A stretch of DNA of 64,000 bases from Scatophagus argus (lineage: Eukaryota > Chordata > Actinopteri > Scatophagidae), in contig NC_058495.1 of assembly GCF_020382885.2 (NCBI RefSeq), positions 20,380,127 through 20,444,126 of the forward strand, read 5' to 3'. Shown here in pieces: positions 13,173-25,757 of the stretch. Made by a program: the position numbers and the translations under genes. The stretch's first letter is position 1; each line of letters opens with the position of its first letter. A model generated the notes under the pieces. It was not told the origin of the DNA, made no database searches, and worked only from the letters and a program-made list of their open reading frames with translations.

Positions 13173-16100
13173 GACACAAGATACAAAGACAGTTTATGCA
13201 GCCCTATTTGGTGGGGTTTTTTGATATCTAATAGAGGATACCCCCCCCAAGAAAAAAAAATCCTCCCAATAAATGTCAGAAAAGTTGCATGTATATTCCT
13301 GTATCCTGAAGAGCCTTGAGCAAAAATGACCTTGGTGCTCTGTTGTTAGTTTAAAGTGTACAATTGAGAAACTTGGCTTTGTCTTTAGACCAACACTAAA
13401 TTTAGAAATACAAATTAAGAAGCTTGTCCAGAAGATGCTGCCAGCATCTCACAAAAAAAAGTTTTGTTTTATTTCCCTTAGTCCCTGTTTCTTCCACATG
13501 CATACATCTTACAGACTGATCCATGGTATCAAATTGTGTGTCCAAAAGATGTGATATATTTGACATCACTGTAGGTTTCTGAAGGGACAGCCTGAAGTTT
13601 GAATTTGGGTCAGTTAGAGAGGCCAACAAGTTTAGAACTGCTACCCTGAGTTGAACCTGAGCAGAATACAGTTCATCACATTCAGGTTCCCAGGGTGGTC
13701 AAAGATACTTCACTATTTTAATATCACGCATGGATAAATACAGTAACTAGCTGTGTAGACATAGCAAGAATAATGCTAGATGCTGTTGCTATAGTTTTAG
13801 GATGAGAACATGTGTACAGTCATAGATTTTGACTTTCAGTGCTTTGTTATGGTCTTCTGAAAAAATAAATAAACATGTAATGTAACCAGCTAAATACTTA
13901 TTATCAATGCTTATTTTTAGAAATAAACAGTTCATTAGTTTTCTGCAAATACTGCTTTTCATATCACTCAAGTGTGAATCTGACACCGCCAGTAAAGTCA
14001 AACACAAGTTGTATACATGGCATTATCACTCTGTTTTACACACATCGCACCAACTTTTTTTTAACCCAGCTTGTATACATGTTCAAAATGACTAGAAGAA
14101 AAAAATATCAACGTTTAAGTTAAATGAAAACATCACGATAAACCTATGAACCAATAAAAGAGTTTCTTTGGGAAGGTCAAGGGTGTGTGTTCAATCAAAG
14201 ACAATTAGTATAAAATTTCTATACTGAACTCCAATGTGTAAGTCAAGCACTATACAACTACTTCTGATTATTGTACGACTATAGGAAACTATGACTGTCA
14301 ATACAGTGTCAAGTAATGAGCTATGAGATCTTACCTTGGTAAAACAAGAAAAAAGGAACTTTTTTTTTAACTCAATCAGCCGATCCTCATCAGTTTGGGT
14401 GATCGCTGACTGTCACACACACTGGAGGGGAAGTCTGGAGACACAAACAAGCCCACACACATACAGACATGTATTGAGAAAAGACAAGTCAGTATCACCT
14501 TCTTTGTTCTTCTATTTCTGAACAGAATTCATCAGTGAGTATGGAATTGTACGACTATATCTGAAAAGTCCTCTCTGGGCCTTGTTATGGAGCTCTTCAC
14601 CTCTGTGCGCTCACTCAATCCATTAAGCACCATCCCTAACAGCCTCTCCACTCCCAAAGACACATGTTCAAGACTGAGATCATACCCTTTCATTATTGTT
14701 TTTGTTGTCCTAACTGATACACGCATTGTAAATACGTATATGTATCATGATCATCATGTGTATGAGAATTACAAAAACCTGTTTTAGATGTGCCTAAATT
14801 TGACCAATACTTGAGAAGGCATTTGTCAAATAAAGCCTATTAAAACCCAGGAATAAATTAAAACATTAAACTTAGCTGCATTAAGTTAAGAATTATCATC
14901 ATACATATAATAATGGTATATTACAAAACCTGCAAATGCATAATAAAACCTTTAAAAGTATTGTGAAAAAAAAAAGTATTACAACTTGGGAAAAATGTCT
15001 GATATTTCTTATACTTCCACTAATAGTGTAGACCAGCAGTCTAATATCATGAAAGGGAGTTTAAGATAGACATAACTAACACCATTAATAATACTACATT
15101 CTACTATAAAACGTACAGTAGTGTCTTCAAATCGTGTAGCTATGCATAAAAATGTCTACAGTCTCCTAATCTTTCACACAATGCTGATATGAAGATTATC
15201 AACCACCTTCGGAGTCAAAGCTCAGAACTAATAGCCACTGTTTCATTTGCCATTGTTTGTTGTTGACAAAAATGTCAGTATTCAAATAATTACAAACAGC
15301 ACTGCCCACATGAGAAAAAATAATGACATCAACGTTTGACAATTTTATAATCAACAGCCTATATCAAAAATCAATCACACATAAACAGGGCTTTTTTCAG
15401 TCAAACGGATGATGTTACATAGTTTTAATTTTATTTAATTATAATCGGTGGTTGAAGTGACTGAAATCACTGTCACGATATTATGAACAGTAGACTACTC
15501 AGAATTCCTTAAGAAACCGCTTGAAACGAATTCGTCCATTTGTAATTTGTACAACCACATCTTGATATGAGTATATTATTTTTGGGTCTTTACTGAAAGT
15601 CAACAAAAGGTCACATTGAACTGTCACCCAGCCCTTATGTATTTCTACACACAATAACTACGAATTTGACATGTGAGTGAGTGTATTGCAACGTTAAGTA
15701 GTGTAACATTGTCTTTCTGCTATTTTATGTATAAACATGGGAGTGCTTGAAGCTCAGGCTTAAGTAAACCGTGGTTTGGGCTCTATGAAGGCTGTACATT
15801 AATGGCCACAACTGGCAAAAGATATAATGTGATTTCTTTAGAAACGTAGCACCTGTCATTGCTGAGCAGGTACAAGACTTGTCAGAACAACTCAGTTAGC
15901 TAGCTAACATTTACAGCTAGCAAAGACATTCAAGAGCCAGCAGTTTTATTTGCTAGCGTTGCTCCACCTCTACTAACGTACACACTAACCACAACAACGT
16001 ACATCATTTTTAATAAACATAAAAAGTAAACGTTAATCGTAAATACAACATGTGAAAAAAGATATACTATCTATCGGGAGTTATGTTAAGAAAACAGGCT

Positions 16101-16283
16101 CCATCCAGTGTGGGTCTGTGACTGGTACAACCGTTACTAGAGTGCAGTGGTGGCTACATTAGCCTGCTAACTGAAGCCTGTAACCAGCCATGACTAGCTT
16201 TAGCGAGGAAGCTGGCAGAAGCCTGACAGCACAGCAGAAGTCATTAGCAGTCGTCACGGATCGACAACAACTTCACTCTTACC
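11790..16283 (-). other. atxn7: atxn7 5' UTR intron and candidate noncoding first exon border
   Basis: The coding exon that starts atxn7 has an acceptor (TTGTAG) just upstream of its ATG, so the exon begins at 11797 and an upstream noncoding exon is required. A strong minus-strand donor (CG then GTAAGAG) ends a candidate exon at 16283, about 1.3 kb from the divergent thoc7 start. Human ATXN7 also has noncoding first exons. The 4.5 kb intron holds an AT microsatellite near 13.1 kb; I recognise no other gene in it. The 5' limit of the first exon is unknown. Confidence 0.55.
13097..13168. repeat. (AT)n microsatellite
   Basis: About 70 bp of nearly uninterrupted AT repeats inside the atxn7 5' UTR intron. 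The Tyr/Ile-rich open frame here is an artefact of the repeat. Confidence 0.97.
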
Positions 16284-16716
16284 GAGTCTCTGGATGCTTA
16301 AGAAGCAAACGTCACACCAGGCAAATGTAAATCAAGTGGATGCACTGGGCGAAGGAGACAGAAGACGGTGGGAAAGAGCGAGTGCAATGCTCAGCCTCTG
16401 TGGAGGTCTTCACCTGGTGCTTCCATGTCTGTTTACCAGACTGCATTCTGGGACAGAGACGTCACTGCGCCAGGACGCACGCACACTGGGGAGCTTCACT
16501 GGTGTCAGAGTATTTTTAGCCTGTTATCTGTAATGAAATATAATGCCATAAACTAATAAAATTTGTGACGAGCATATTAGATAACATTATCTTTTAATTG
16601 AGTTGTTAATTGTAAAAGCGCAATCAGGCCTTATAACATTTCAGTTGACAATACAGTATGATTGACATTCCTCTAGTTCTCTATATCATTTGTATATTGT
16701 ACATCTAAATGGACAA

Positions 16717-17190
16717 AAATGGACAAAAGTTTTGGAACACCTGACAGGGACTTTAAATGACATCACATTCTAAATACACTGACAGCTTTGCACCTGTAAC
16801 AGCTTCCACTCTTCTGAGAAGAGTTTTAACAAGATTTATTTCTGTGTTTCTGTGGGAATTTTTGCCCATTCATTCACTAGAGTATTTGTGAAGCCAGGCA
16901 CTGATACTGGAGGAAAATACCTGGCTTGCAATCTCTGTTCCAGCTCTCTCCCAAAAGTGTTTGATGGGGACTGGTCAGGACTCTGTGTGGGCCAGTTAAG
17001 TTCTTCCACACCAAACTCATCCAACCATGGACTTTGCTTTGTGCACTGGGGCACAGTCATGCTGGAATAGAAAAGGGGCTTCCTTCCCCAACGATATGCT
17101 GAAGCATTAAGATTTCCCTTCACTGGAAGTAAGGGGTCTTAGCCCAACTCCTGAAAAACAGCCTGATACAAATACTTTTGCATAACAATG
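16717..17190 (-). mobile_element. Tc1/mariner element relic with transposase fragment
   Basis: The minus strand (about 17123 down to 16836) reads as the C-terminal third of a Tc1-type transposase. It shows KGNLNASAY, then WLDEFGVEELNWPTQSPDQS, then LEQRLQARYFPPVSVPG and NEWAKIPTE. In intact relatives the corresponding segment is WPxQSPDLNPIEHLWDEL, so the DDE-region NPIEHLWD block is damaged here. The N-terminal DNA-binding and first catalytic parts are missing. Left-flank sequence with GGACAAAAGTTTTGGAACAC resembles the 'pressure-of-repeat' ends of fish Tc1 copies. It is dead and lies in the atxn7-thoc7 promoter interval. Confidence 0.85.
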
Positions 17191-17504
17191 TAAAGGAAAT
17201 GGAGGTGCTGCTCAGAAATGTAAAATTGTTGATTGTGCTAAAACAGCTCCTTGTCTTATCTAATGTACATTTGGGGAGGTTAAAAGGAGGATAAATTACA
17301 TGTAATGAGTTAGGTCATTGCTTCATGTTTCTGATGCTATTAGTTTAATAAGTAGCATAAATTAAATGCTATTTCATGAATGTTTTGGGCAAAATCATTC
17401 ACGTGTAAGCTTCTTTCTTTGAACCTTCAAATAAATTAAGCAGATTGTTATTGTCTTGAATAAAGATTTTTTAAAACCTTTAAATATCAAACGTGCTCGC
17501 TTCT

Positions 17505-17602
17505 GTGACCAATCACCGTCGTCTGTCCGTCGTAGAGGCGGGGCGAGCCACTTTGTTCACTTCCTGTTGTTCAATAAAGTTTATGCAACAAGGTACAGAG
17601 AC
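17505..17602 (+). promoter_or_regulatory. thoc7: thoc7 proximal promoter (CCAAT, GC box, ETS site)
   Basis: Within 100 bp of the thoc7 ATG lie a CCAAT box (17509-17513), a GC box GGCGGGGCG (17537-17545) and an ETS-type site ACTTCCTG (17559-17566). There is no TATA box. This is a typical housekeeping promoter and probably part of a bidirectional region shared with atxn7, whose first exon lies about 1.2 kb away in the opposite direction. Confidence 0.6.
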
Positions 17603-19913
17603 ATGGGCGCAGTTACAGATGGTAAGTAGCTTTTTAATTCATCCATTTTAGCTTTTTGGTGAAAGCTACGAGTATAGATGTGTTCCGAAGTTCTTAGAGT
17701 ATGAAAATGTAACCGACCGTACTGTCCAAAACGAACCGTTTTTACACGTAGAAGCGGCTTGCTTTCAAAATAGCTAATGTTATAGTAGCCACGTTAGCTA
17801 GTTAACATTTAGCTCAGCGGCAACTTACGTGCTGTGTCTGAAGGACTGTTTGATTTTCGCCTTCGGCTCTGTTTTAGATGAAGTCATTCGGAAACGTCTA
17901 CTTATTGACGGGGACGGAGCTGGTGATGACCGACGAATTAATTTGCTGATAAAGAGTTTCACGAAATGGTGCAACTCGCCTGGGACCCCAGAGGACGGGT
18001 AAGTGAGCTGTACAGACCCCAGCCTTGGACTTTGTCAGCAGTAATTACCGTACTGAACTGTGGTGAGAAACTTTCTTTGAGCCGTAAACCGACTCGTGAT
18101 TTTGTTCAGGTTCACGCAGTATCAGAGGATGTTGGGCACCCTGGCCCAGTGTGAATTCTCCATGGGGAAGACGTTGATGGTTTATGACATGAACCTTCAG
18201 GAAATGGAGAATTATGAGAAAATCTACAAAAACATAGGTAGGAAACTTACTGGTATTTTCCCACTGTGATCATGAATATTTAGACGCACAAGCAGCACAG
18301 CTTTTTATTAAGTACGCAGTTAAGTTCCTCACAGCTCATCCTGTGTGGATTCTTTTAGACAATTGAAACAATTGATCTCACATCTTGAATTTTATAGAAG
18401 GATGAGTGATATTTCTTTTTTGCACATTTTATTTAGTGGTATATCTTTTAGAATACTTAACTTTTTAAATATACTTCTGCAAATGTAGAGTGAATTTACA
18501 TAGCTGTGGCAATTGTGAAATTCCCCAGGCTGGGATTAATAAAGGATATTTATCAATCTATCTATCACAAAAATCAAAGAAAAAAGTGTTTTTGTGTGTT
18601 CAAACGTGTCAGAAAGTGATCTTATCTCCACATTACAGAACAAAACATCACATCTGCGCATGAGAAGATAGCAGAATGCAAAAAAGAAATCCAGAGGGCA
18701 AAGAGAATACGAAAAAACCGGCAAGGTAAGAATATTTTTCAGCGTTCGGATATATTTAGGCAATTATGAACAGGAGAGATTTACTGCTGTGTTTTTCTAT
18801 ATAAACCAATACATACGAAAGGCAATATTGGAGGTGTAGTGTCACCTTTTTGAAGTAAAATAAATCCATTCAACAGTCTAACACAGTTAGTCAATCAGTT
18901 AGTCAAGATGTAAACAATTATTTGCATTTTGCAGTGGGTCACTGTGTTAAATCCTTTACCAATCAATTTTCTGCTTCTAGCTTCTCCAGTGTGAGGATTT
19001 GCTCCTTTTCTGTTTTATATCATTGTAAAGAAAATATCTTGGATCTTTGGCTTGTTGGTTGGACTAAACATGAAGTTCTTAGACACAGCCTTGATGTTTT
19101 ACTAACCAAATGACTGCTAAATTATTCAAAGATGAGATACGATCAGATTAATGAGTACTTGAAATGATCAGAAGAAAGTTCAGAATGTTCAGCATTTTTG
19201 TCATTTTAGAAGAATTAGTGACCGTATATGTTGAATTGTATGTTGACTTACAGTGTACAGGTTGAAATTGTTCATGTCTCATATTCTCACTTTTTTCCTT
19301 TGCTTTCAGAGTATGATGCTTTGGCAAAGATAATCCAGCAACACCCGGATCGGCATGAAACACTAAAGTAAGTTGGTCCGTCATGTGCTTCATCCACATG
19401 TTGAGCTTCATGTATCAAAGCACTTTTGATGCTTGTGCTTAATTTTGATTTGATCATTTACAGGCAGTTGGAGGCACTTGACAAAGAACTGCAGCAACTG
19501 TCTCACATCAAAGAGAATGTGGATGCAAAGGTTCAAATACATTTTTCATCTTTTTTATTCTAACCTGTAATATCTTTATTAATCATTAGTAATAATGTAA
19601 TTTGCTCTGCTCATGCAGTTGGAGTTAAGGAAGAAGCAGTTCCATGTTCTACTCAGTACCATACAGGAGCTACAGCAGACACTTGAGAGTGAGTAAACAA
19701 GCACCTTTTGGGTGTCATATTTTGCATTGTTTTAACGTGTACTTTATTCTCAGTGGCTGCTCTGATGCAAATGTGGATCCATTTAATTTGTTACGTTTAG
19801 AGTTAGTTGAGATACCAATGTCTTGTGAAATCGTTTTTTTATCTTCCCTAGATGACGAGAAATCGGACAATGACGACAATAGTCAGGAGAGCCCAGCAGA
19901 GAATGGCGAATAA
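17603..19913 (+). CDS. thoc7: THO complex subunit 7
   Basis: THOC7 is a small coiled-coil subunit of the THO/TREX complex, which couples transcription and splicing to nuclear mRNA export. Eight coding exons join in frame: 17603-17621, 17878-17998, 18110-18237, 18639-18725, 19310-19367, 19464-19530, 19619-19688 and 19852-19913. They give 203 codons ending at TAA (19911-19913); the human protein has 204. The N terminus MGAVTDDEVIRKRLLIDGDG is essentially invariant in vertebrates. QCEFSMGKTLMVYDMNLQEM and QEYDALAKIIQQHPDRHETL are further family signatures. Residues of about 70-185 look helical and coiled-coil, and the C terminus is acidic (DDEKSDNDDN). Exon 6 uses a weak donor (AAG then GTTCAA). 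A polyadenylation signal AATAAA follows at 20008-20013. The gene is divergent from atxn7, as in human. Confidence 0.97.
18511..18567 (+). repeat. Degraded LINE/SINE 3' tail
   Basis: The sequence GAAATTCCCCAGGCTGGGAT followed by TAATAAAGG and ATCTATCTATC resembles the 3' tail of a common fish non-LTR retroelement. It lies in a thoc7 intron. The match is short, so the family is uncertain. Confidence 0.45.
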
Positions 19914-20007
19914 ACATGCAGAGATCCTGACTGAAAGCAATGACCTCAACTGCTTTTAAATGATTTTGGTTTTTTTTTGTCCTGAAGTCCTTTTGTATGT
20001 ATTTTTG

Positions 20008-20013
20008 AATAAA
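20008..20013 (+). terminator. thoc7: thoc7 polyadenylation signal
   Basis: AATAAA about 95 nt downstream of the thoc7 stop codon, followed by a GT-rich stretch (TTCATGTCTGTCTTGTTT). Confidence 0.75.
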
Positions 20014-20881
20014 GCTGACTTGTTCATGTCTGTCTTGTTTTAATTATTTACCAGCAAGTAGACTTTTAGAGATCTGAACTTTTAAACTCATAAATTCAAA
20101 ACTCATAGTTAACTGAGGTTGCCAGGCTGACAGGATTTGATGATGGAAATAAATGATATGCAAGAGAGACACATCAGATTGATGTAAAAGTGGGACTGAG
20201 TTGATGGTTTACTTGACTGGAAGTCGGGTCTGTATCAGCTTTGTATTTTCACCACTGATGTAGCCCTTTTATTGCCTGAGAGTGGGAGACCATGTTGGAT
20301 TATTGGTTACATGGAAGAAAAAAGGTGTACAGTGTTAGAATATCTGTAGTAGGTCTATGTAATAAAGACACTTTATAACAACTTTGTTTGCTATTGAAGC
20401 AGTTTTTTTTTTTTTTTTTTGAGATGACGTGAAAGCACATCGTTTTATATACAGTTCAGACTTGCGGTCCTGGAAGAAGGACTGTCATGATTGTAGTAAA
20501 TTACATTTTGATCACAATTTAGTAATTGATCAGTTCATGTATGATCTTCTTTAAAGTTGCCAACTGGTAGTGTCACAAATATGTAAATCTTTTGCTCTTA
20601 TCTATTTGGGCTGTGCGAAACAACAGACACTTAAACTATTGAACATTTAGTTTATATTTAATAGGAGTACATATTACTGTACATATTACACCACATTTAA
20701 AGCAACCCCTCCATGCTATCATTGACTTGTTCCGGCCTACCTGTTACATCTGACGTAAACCTGTCCATTATAAACTAAACACAGTACAAAAACAATTCTA
20801 CAGTCTGCTACTGTATAATAATAATAATAATAATAATAATAAGTAGCACAATAGCCTCATGCTGCCAGGACTTGACCACTT
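20014..20881. other. thoc7-Mx convergent intergenic region
   Basis: This interval holds the converging 3' ends of thoc7 (plus) and Mx copy 1 (minus). A minus-strand ATTAAA at 20662-20657, about 220 nt past the Mx stop, could serve the Mx transcript. A poly-T run (near 20402) and a TAA microsatellite (20815-20842) are present. No gene was seen. Confidence 0.6.
20815..20842. repeat. (TAA)n microsatellite
   Basis: About nine TAA units in the presumed 3' UTR of Mx copy 1. Confidence 0.95.
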
Positions 20882-23800
20882 CTAAAACTCCACCAGGTAT
20901 GCGCGGGCCTGCGTGAGGCGTTTGAGGCGACTTTGCAAAGCAGCCCTCTTGCTACCAATGTCAAAATCCTCCTTCAGCAAAAACTCTGCATTCTCCTTGT
21001 CCTGAAGGACCTGTAGCATCTCTCTCTGCAGCTGGATGGCAGACTCCTGTAACATCTGGTAACGGATCACAAGCGGGATCTGGTCAGCAAGACGTTGGCT
21101 GGCAATCTGAATGAGGAGAAAGAAAGAAAAGTGTGACATGAGGTTTGTTATTGGATAAAACTTGCTGTCATTGCTTTTGTTCATGAATCATCCCTCTAAA
21201 TTAAAACTTACTTTGTAATACGATTTAAGATGCAACATCAGCTCCTGAAGTGTTGCGTGATTATCCATGCTGTGCACAACAGCCCCAAATGTAAATGAGG
21301 GCCTAATGCTTGAGGTGCGATGCAGTTCCTCGTTCTCCTCATTCTCCTCTCTCTTTCTGTCACTCAGGCTGCCGCTGTAGGTTCTGTCCTGAGAGTAAAC
21401 AAGCAGCTCCATCTTGAACTGGGTTCTCAGCATGGATTCAGCAGTAGACTCCTTTTCTTTTTTTATGGCTTCAATCTTCGCCTGGAAAACAGGATTTCTG
21501 TCAGTCTGAACATTACCATAAAATCATGCAAATTAAATTTGCTGATAGTGATTATCTGAATGCCATGACCAAATTGTACAGAGATGGCTACCTTGGCTGT
21601 TTTCACAAGGTTAGGAAGTCCAGCGAAGCTGTTCTGGGCCAGCTGAATGAACGCCTTTCGAACAGCATCTAGAGATAAAAGAAATACAGCAAAATACAGC
21701 AGCTCGATCTCCACAAATTCCTTCACTGGTGGTTGCATGATAATGCAAGAAAATGTTGGTAAAAGAGACAAACACATTAAATCTGTTGTTTATTTAATCA
21801 CATACCTCCTACTTCCTTGAGTCTTTTGACAGCAGGTTCTTCCAGCTGTTTGATCTGCTCCTTGACCATAAACTCAAAGGTCTTGTAGTTAATGAAGCCC
21901 GGCAGTTCTCTTCCACGGTACTTCTCTTCATACTCCTCCACCTCTTTCTCAATCCTCCTGTTAACTGCAACACACAAACATAATTTCAGAGTCCTGCTGA
22001 TGGACAGCTGGAGTCCAGATCAAAACGACACACTCACAGTTTTCTCCTGAGTGTTCCAGCTGTGCAAACCACTTCCCAAACTCTCTTCTGAGCGTAGTAA
22101 AGATGTTGATCCTGTCTACACACTTCAGTTCCTCTCCTGTGGTCAGACTGATGGCATCCTGAGTGAATGCTGTCACTTTCTGCAGAACACATGTGACAAC
22201 ACAAATAGTTGTTTACAGGTCTTAATGTTTATGTAAAAATATTTTCACACAAATTCACATTGGTGAGCATTTGTCTTTAGTAGTCAGGTAAATGTTGTAG
22301 AGTAACATAGCTCACATCAATGAGAAACAGGAGTCTCTCAGCTGTGTCGGACGGGACTCCATCGCCATATCTCTCCAGCTCTGCACAAGTCTGTGCTAGT
22401 TTCTCTTCTATCTGCTCTTCTAGTCGAGGAAGAGATTTCTGCCAATCACACAGGGGGGCCAAAACATTAATGATTTAAGATGATTTTGAATGAATTTAAG
22501 ATGAAGCAATAAGAAACATTTACCTCAATGTGATGCACCAGCTCAAGTGTCAGTTTTTCAGCCAGTTTTGGAACAGTAGCGTGGCCATCATTGTAGAGAG
22601 TGCTACAGTAAGAACATAAAGCTACTGAATACGTGTCAAGTTTCATGTAAAAATGCAAATTACTCCTTGCACCCCAGAAGGAATGAACTTACTGGAAATG
22701 TGCATGATCTTGGAAGAAGGCTTTCTCTCTTTCCATTGCTTCAGTAAGAGACACCTTCTCTGTGATCTCCTTCTGACCCCTGCACCTGACGATCATGTAG
22801 CCCTTCTTCAGGTGAATGACCTCATTATGGACAATGTCAACCACCGTCTCCTCTGTGCCTTTGTCCACCAGATCGGGCTTAGTCAAAATACCTGAGTGAG
22901 AAGGTCAAATGGACAATGAAATATCTAAACATTAAGTAACCCGACCAAGTGAACCTTTTCCAAAATTAGATCTAGTTACCCAAAGTCCTCTCTCCATCAG
23001 GATCCACTTCCTGGGCCATCTTCAAAGCCTCTGTGGTTGCTATGTCCACGTTGCTTGGAACAACCACCAAGCTGATGGTTTCTTGTTTTGTGATGAACTT
23101 CTGGATCAGTCTCTTAATCTGAAATTGTTTATACATAATGGGCATCAAGTTATGTGTTGTACAACTGTCACTGTTGCTTAAGTCAGTTCTATTCAAATAA
23201 TCAGCAAGGCTGTAAAAAATGTGAAATGAAATGTGATTTTCACGGCAGTCTTTTTTGCTTTTTGGCCTGGGGGTCCTCTGAGTGGAATGGTCAGTATGGG
23301 ATGGCATTCATAAAGTGTTATGTTGGGATGGGAAACTCAGGGCAAAGGTTTGACCTCACAGTTTCAACTTTTCAACATAACATTATACCACAAAAATATC
23401 CCCATGACAGCTGCTGCACATTTTGGGGAAACTAAACAAACATACTTGGTCTCCAATGTTCTCTGGTTGTCCCTTCACAGCCACCCTGGCGATGCCGGGC
23501 AGGTCAATGAGCGTCAGGTCTGGTACATCAGGAGAGGCGACCTCCAGACTGATGAGGTCCTCACTGATCCCCACCCCGACCCCAGCCATTTCATCCTGAG
23601 CTGCAGAGGGAGCACATGATGTATGATAATTACAATGGATGGAAGTGCTCATCACTGAAACCTAAGAGGTAGCATTGTCAATGCTTGGCTTTTGATAGGG
23701 ATATTTAAGAATAATTAAATTTACCTTCTCGAATCTTTTTCTCCACATCTACAGGGTCTTCTATCTCTTCCTCATGGTTCTGGTAGCTTATCTTTCCATA

Positions 23801-24572
23801 CCAATCCTCTCCTTCTTTCCTTCTCTTCATCTTCAATTCCAGAGGACATCTTGTCACAATGCCTGAATTAGGAACGATTGAATGAATGACACAAGGAACT
23901 TGTTAGCAGTACATGCATTGCTTAAGAACATTGCAAAGTACCGTAGCTGTAAGCTAAATTACATGTACTTGGTACTCTGTATTTGAATTTTTGTAATTTT
24001 AATTTTGTTTATTTTAATTTTCTGAGAAATAAAGACGATATGTGATTCCAGTTCCACATTCTGCCCAGCAGGGGGCGGTGCAAACCCAACATTTGGTCAT
24101 TTTCCAAAGGGAAAACTTTTCACTGGACTTTTCCTGTTCGGGTGTGTTTTTTATTGGACGGGTGAGAGATACAACCAGCGCCCAGTTTTCATTTACGTGC
24201 CAAGTTTCACTGTAATTTTACAAAAGCAGAGCGTTTTGTTTAGCAGTTGTTAACTGTAGTACTGGGTTGTAAAATGAATGGTGATGAAAGGTTGTGTTAC
24301 GTTTAAATGTTTGTGGTAGTAAAATATATTTTTTTAAAAATCTCAGTATTGACTTCAGACAGATTTCTCAGTGAGTGTAACCTACCACTTCCTCTTGGCA
24401 GAGCCACCCCTGACAGCGCCTCCAACACGGAGCTCTTCCCCGAACTCTGGTCTCCAATCACGGCGATAGCAGGCAGCGCCAGGTCCTTCTCTACTCCCAG
24501 AGAGCGAAGAGAGTCAATGAGATCAATGCAGGGACGCACCTTCTCCTCATACTGTTGGTTCAGGCTGTTCAT
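20882..24572 (-). CDS. mx: Interferon-induced GTP-binding protein Mx, copy 1
   Basis: Mx proteins are interferon-induced dynamin-family GTPases that self-assemble and block viruses. Twelve coding exons on the minus strand join in frame: 24386-24572, 23725-23862, 23446-23600, 22980-23118, 22693-22891, 22524-22602, 22316-22438, 22038-22179, 21806-21964, 21592-21668, 21212-21481 and 20882-21106. They give 630 codons, a normal Mx length. GTPase motifs are intact: G1 GDQSSGKSS (residues 40-48), G3 DLPG (141-144) and G4 TKPD (210-213). The stalk follows, with the variable L4 loop at about residues 500-546 (exon 11), here the longest of the three copies. The C-terminal GED-like region (557-630) ends ...AYLVEF. 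An acceptor at 24579-24580 implies an upstream noncoding exon. This copy looks fully functional. Confidence 0.97.
24065..24080 (+). promoter_or_regulatory. CTCF-like motif in intron 1 of Mx copy 1
   Basis: CCAGCAGGGGGCGGTG is one base from the canonical CTCF core CCAGCAGGGGGCGCTG. A perfect version sits at the equivalent position in copy 2. Binding is not shown by sequence alone. Confidence 0.4.
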
Positions 24573-24696
24573 GATTGTCTAAAATACGTGTTTGTTAAAG
24601 GAAATGTTCAGTGAAACGAGCTCGGTCCTGGCGACACAGCTGCAGCCGCTCTTATGGCAGGTGGAGACTGCGGAGCTCCAGTAAGCGACGGAGTTA

Positions 24697-24708
24697 AGTT
24701 TCGTTTTC
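24697..24708 (-). promoter_or_regulatory. mx: ISRE of Mx copy 1
   Basis: On the minus strand the site reads GAAAACGAAACT, a perfect match to the interferon-stimulated response element GAAANNGAAACT. It lies 125 bp upstream of the Mx copy 1 ATG. IRF/ISGF3 binding is the expected regulation for this family. Confidence 0.8.
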
Positions 24709-24719
24709 TTCCTTTTCGT

Positions 24720-25254
24720 ATCCTTTCACCGTAAATGGGACCAACATCGACGGAGCGGATGCAGTACTTAGCAAAATATGCATTCAGCACGAAATCTTTG
24801 GTTTTGTTTGATGCCATATGGAGAGAAAATGTTCTTGTTCTTTGGGTAAAAATTCCACAGTAAATAATTTACACTTGATAAAAAAACTCATTTTGCGGTC
24901 TGCTTGGCCACTTCGCAGCCTCAGCTCAGCAGCATCCTTATTACACACAGAACGTGTTTGGGATGTATGATGAAACTTCAAAAAACAGTAAAACTAATTA
25001 TTTAAAAAAAAATGCATTTCTACGTGCATTCAAGGTTGGCCGACCCTCAACCTGTAGCTGTCTACTTCGGTTTTCATCTCTTATTTCCAAGTTTCCACAT
25101 CTCACTTGTTTAAGTTGCATTGGTCCGTCGCTGGCTTGCCAATTAGTTGTGATATCACCAAATCAAACTTCCCCTCTTCAGCAGATTAATGTTAAATTCT
25201 TTCAGTTTATGCCTACTGAATCACAAGAATCCCCCAAAGAATTTGATCGCTGAC
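24720..25254. other. Intergenic, upstream of Mx copy 1
   Basis: Promoter-distal sequence between the Mx copy 1 ISRE and a SINE insertion. No gene or further strong motif was recognised. Confidence 0.6.
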
Positions 25255-25264
25255 TCACAGCAGG

Positions 25265-25757
25265 GGGAACCATGGTGGTGCAGTGGTTTGTTGTGCAAGA
25301 GGGTTGCAGGTTCCAATCCCCGTCTGGGCCCTTCTATGTGGAGTTTGCATGTTCTCCCTGTGCCTGCGTGGGTTTTCTCTGGGTACTCCAGCTTCCTCCC
25401 ACAATACCAAAAACATGCACATTAGGTTAACTGGCTACTCTAAATTGCCCCTAGGTGTGAGTGTGAGAGTGTGTGGTTGTTTGTCTTTGTGTGTTGGCCC
25501 TGCGATTGACTGGCGACCAGTCCAGGGTGGACCCTGCCTCTCGCCCGTAGTCAGCTGGGATAGGCTCCAGCTCCCCCGCGACCCTGACGGATAAGCGGTA
25601 TAGAAAATGGATGGATGGATGGTTACTCTACATTGCCCCTAGGTGTGAGTGTGAGTCTTTGTGTGTTGGCAACCAGTCCAGGGTGCTTCCCGCCCGCAGA
25701 TAGCTGGGATAGGCTCCGGCCCTGACGGATAAGCGGCATAGAAAATGGATGGATGAA
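25265..25757 (+). mobile_element. tRNA-derived SINE with duplicated tail
   Basis: The head carries a pol III A-box-like GGTGGTGCAGTGG and a B-box-like GGTTCCAATCC. It is followed by the fish SINE/LINE tail (TGGAGTTTGCATGTTCTCCC, GCTGGGATAGGCTCCAG, GGATAAGCGG, ATGGATGGATGG). After the first ATGGATGG end (about 25620), a second, shorter copy of the tail follows (25622-25757). The whole unit is flanked by a 10-bp direct repeat TCACAGCAGG (25255-25264 and 25758-25767), which looks like a single target-site duplication. It resembles the AFC/V-SINE type; the family name is from memory. Confidence 0.85.
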
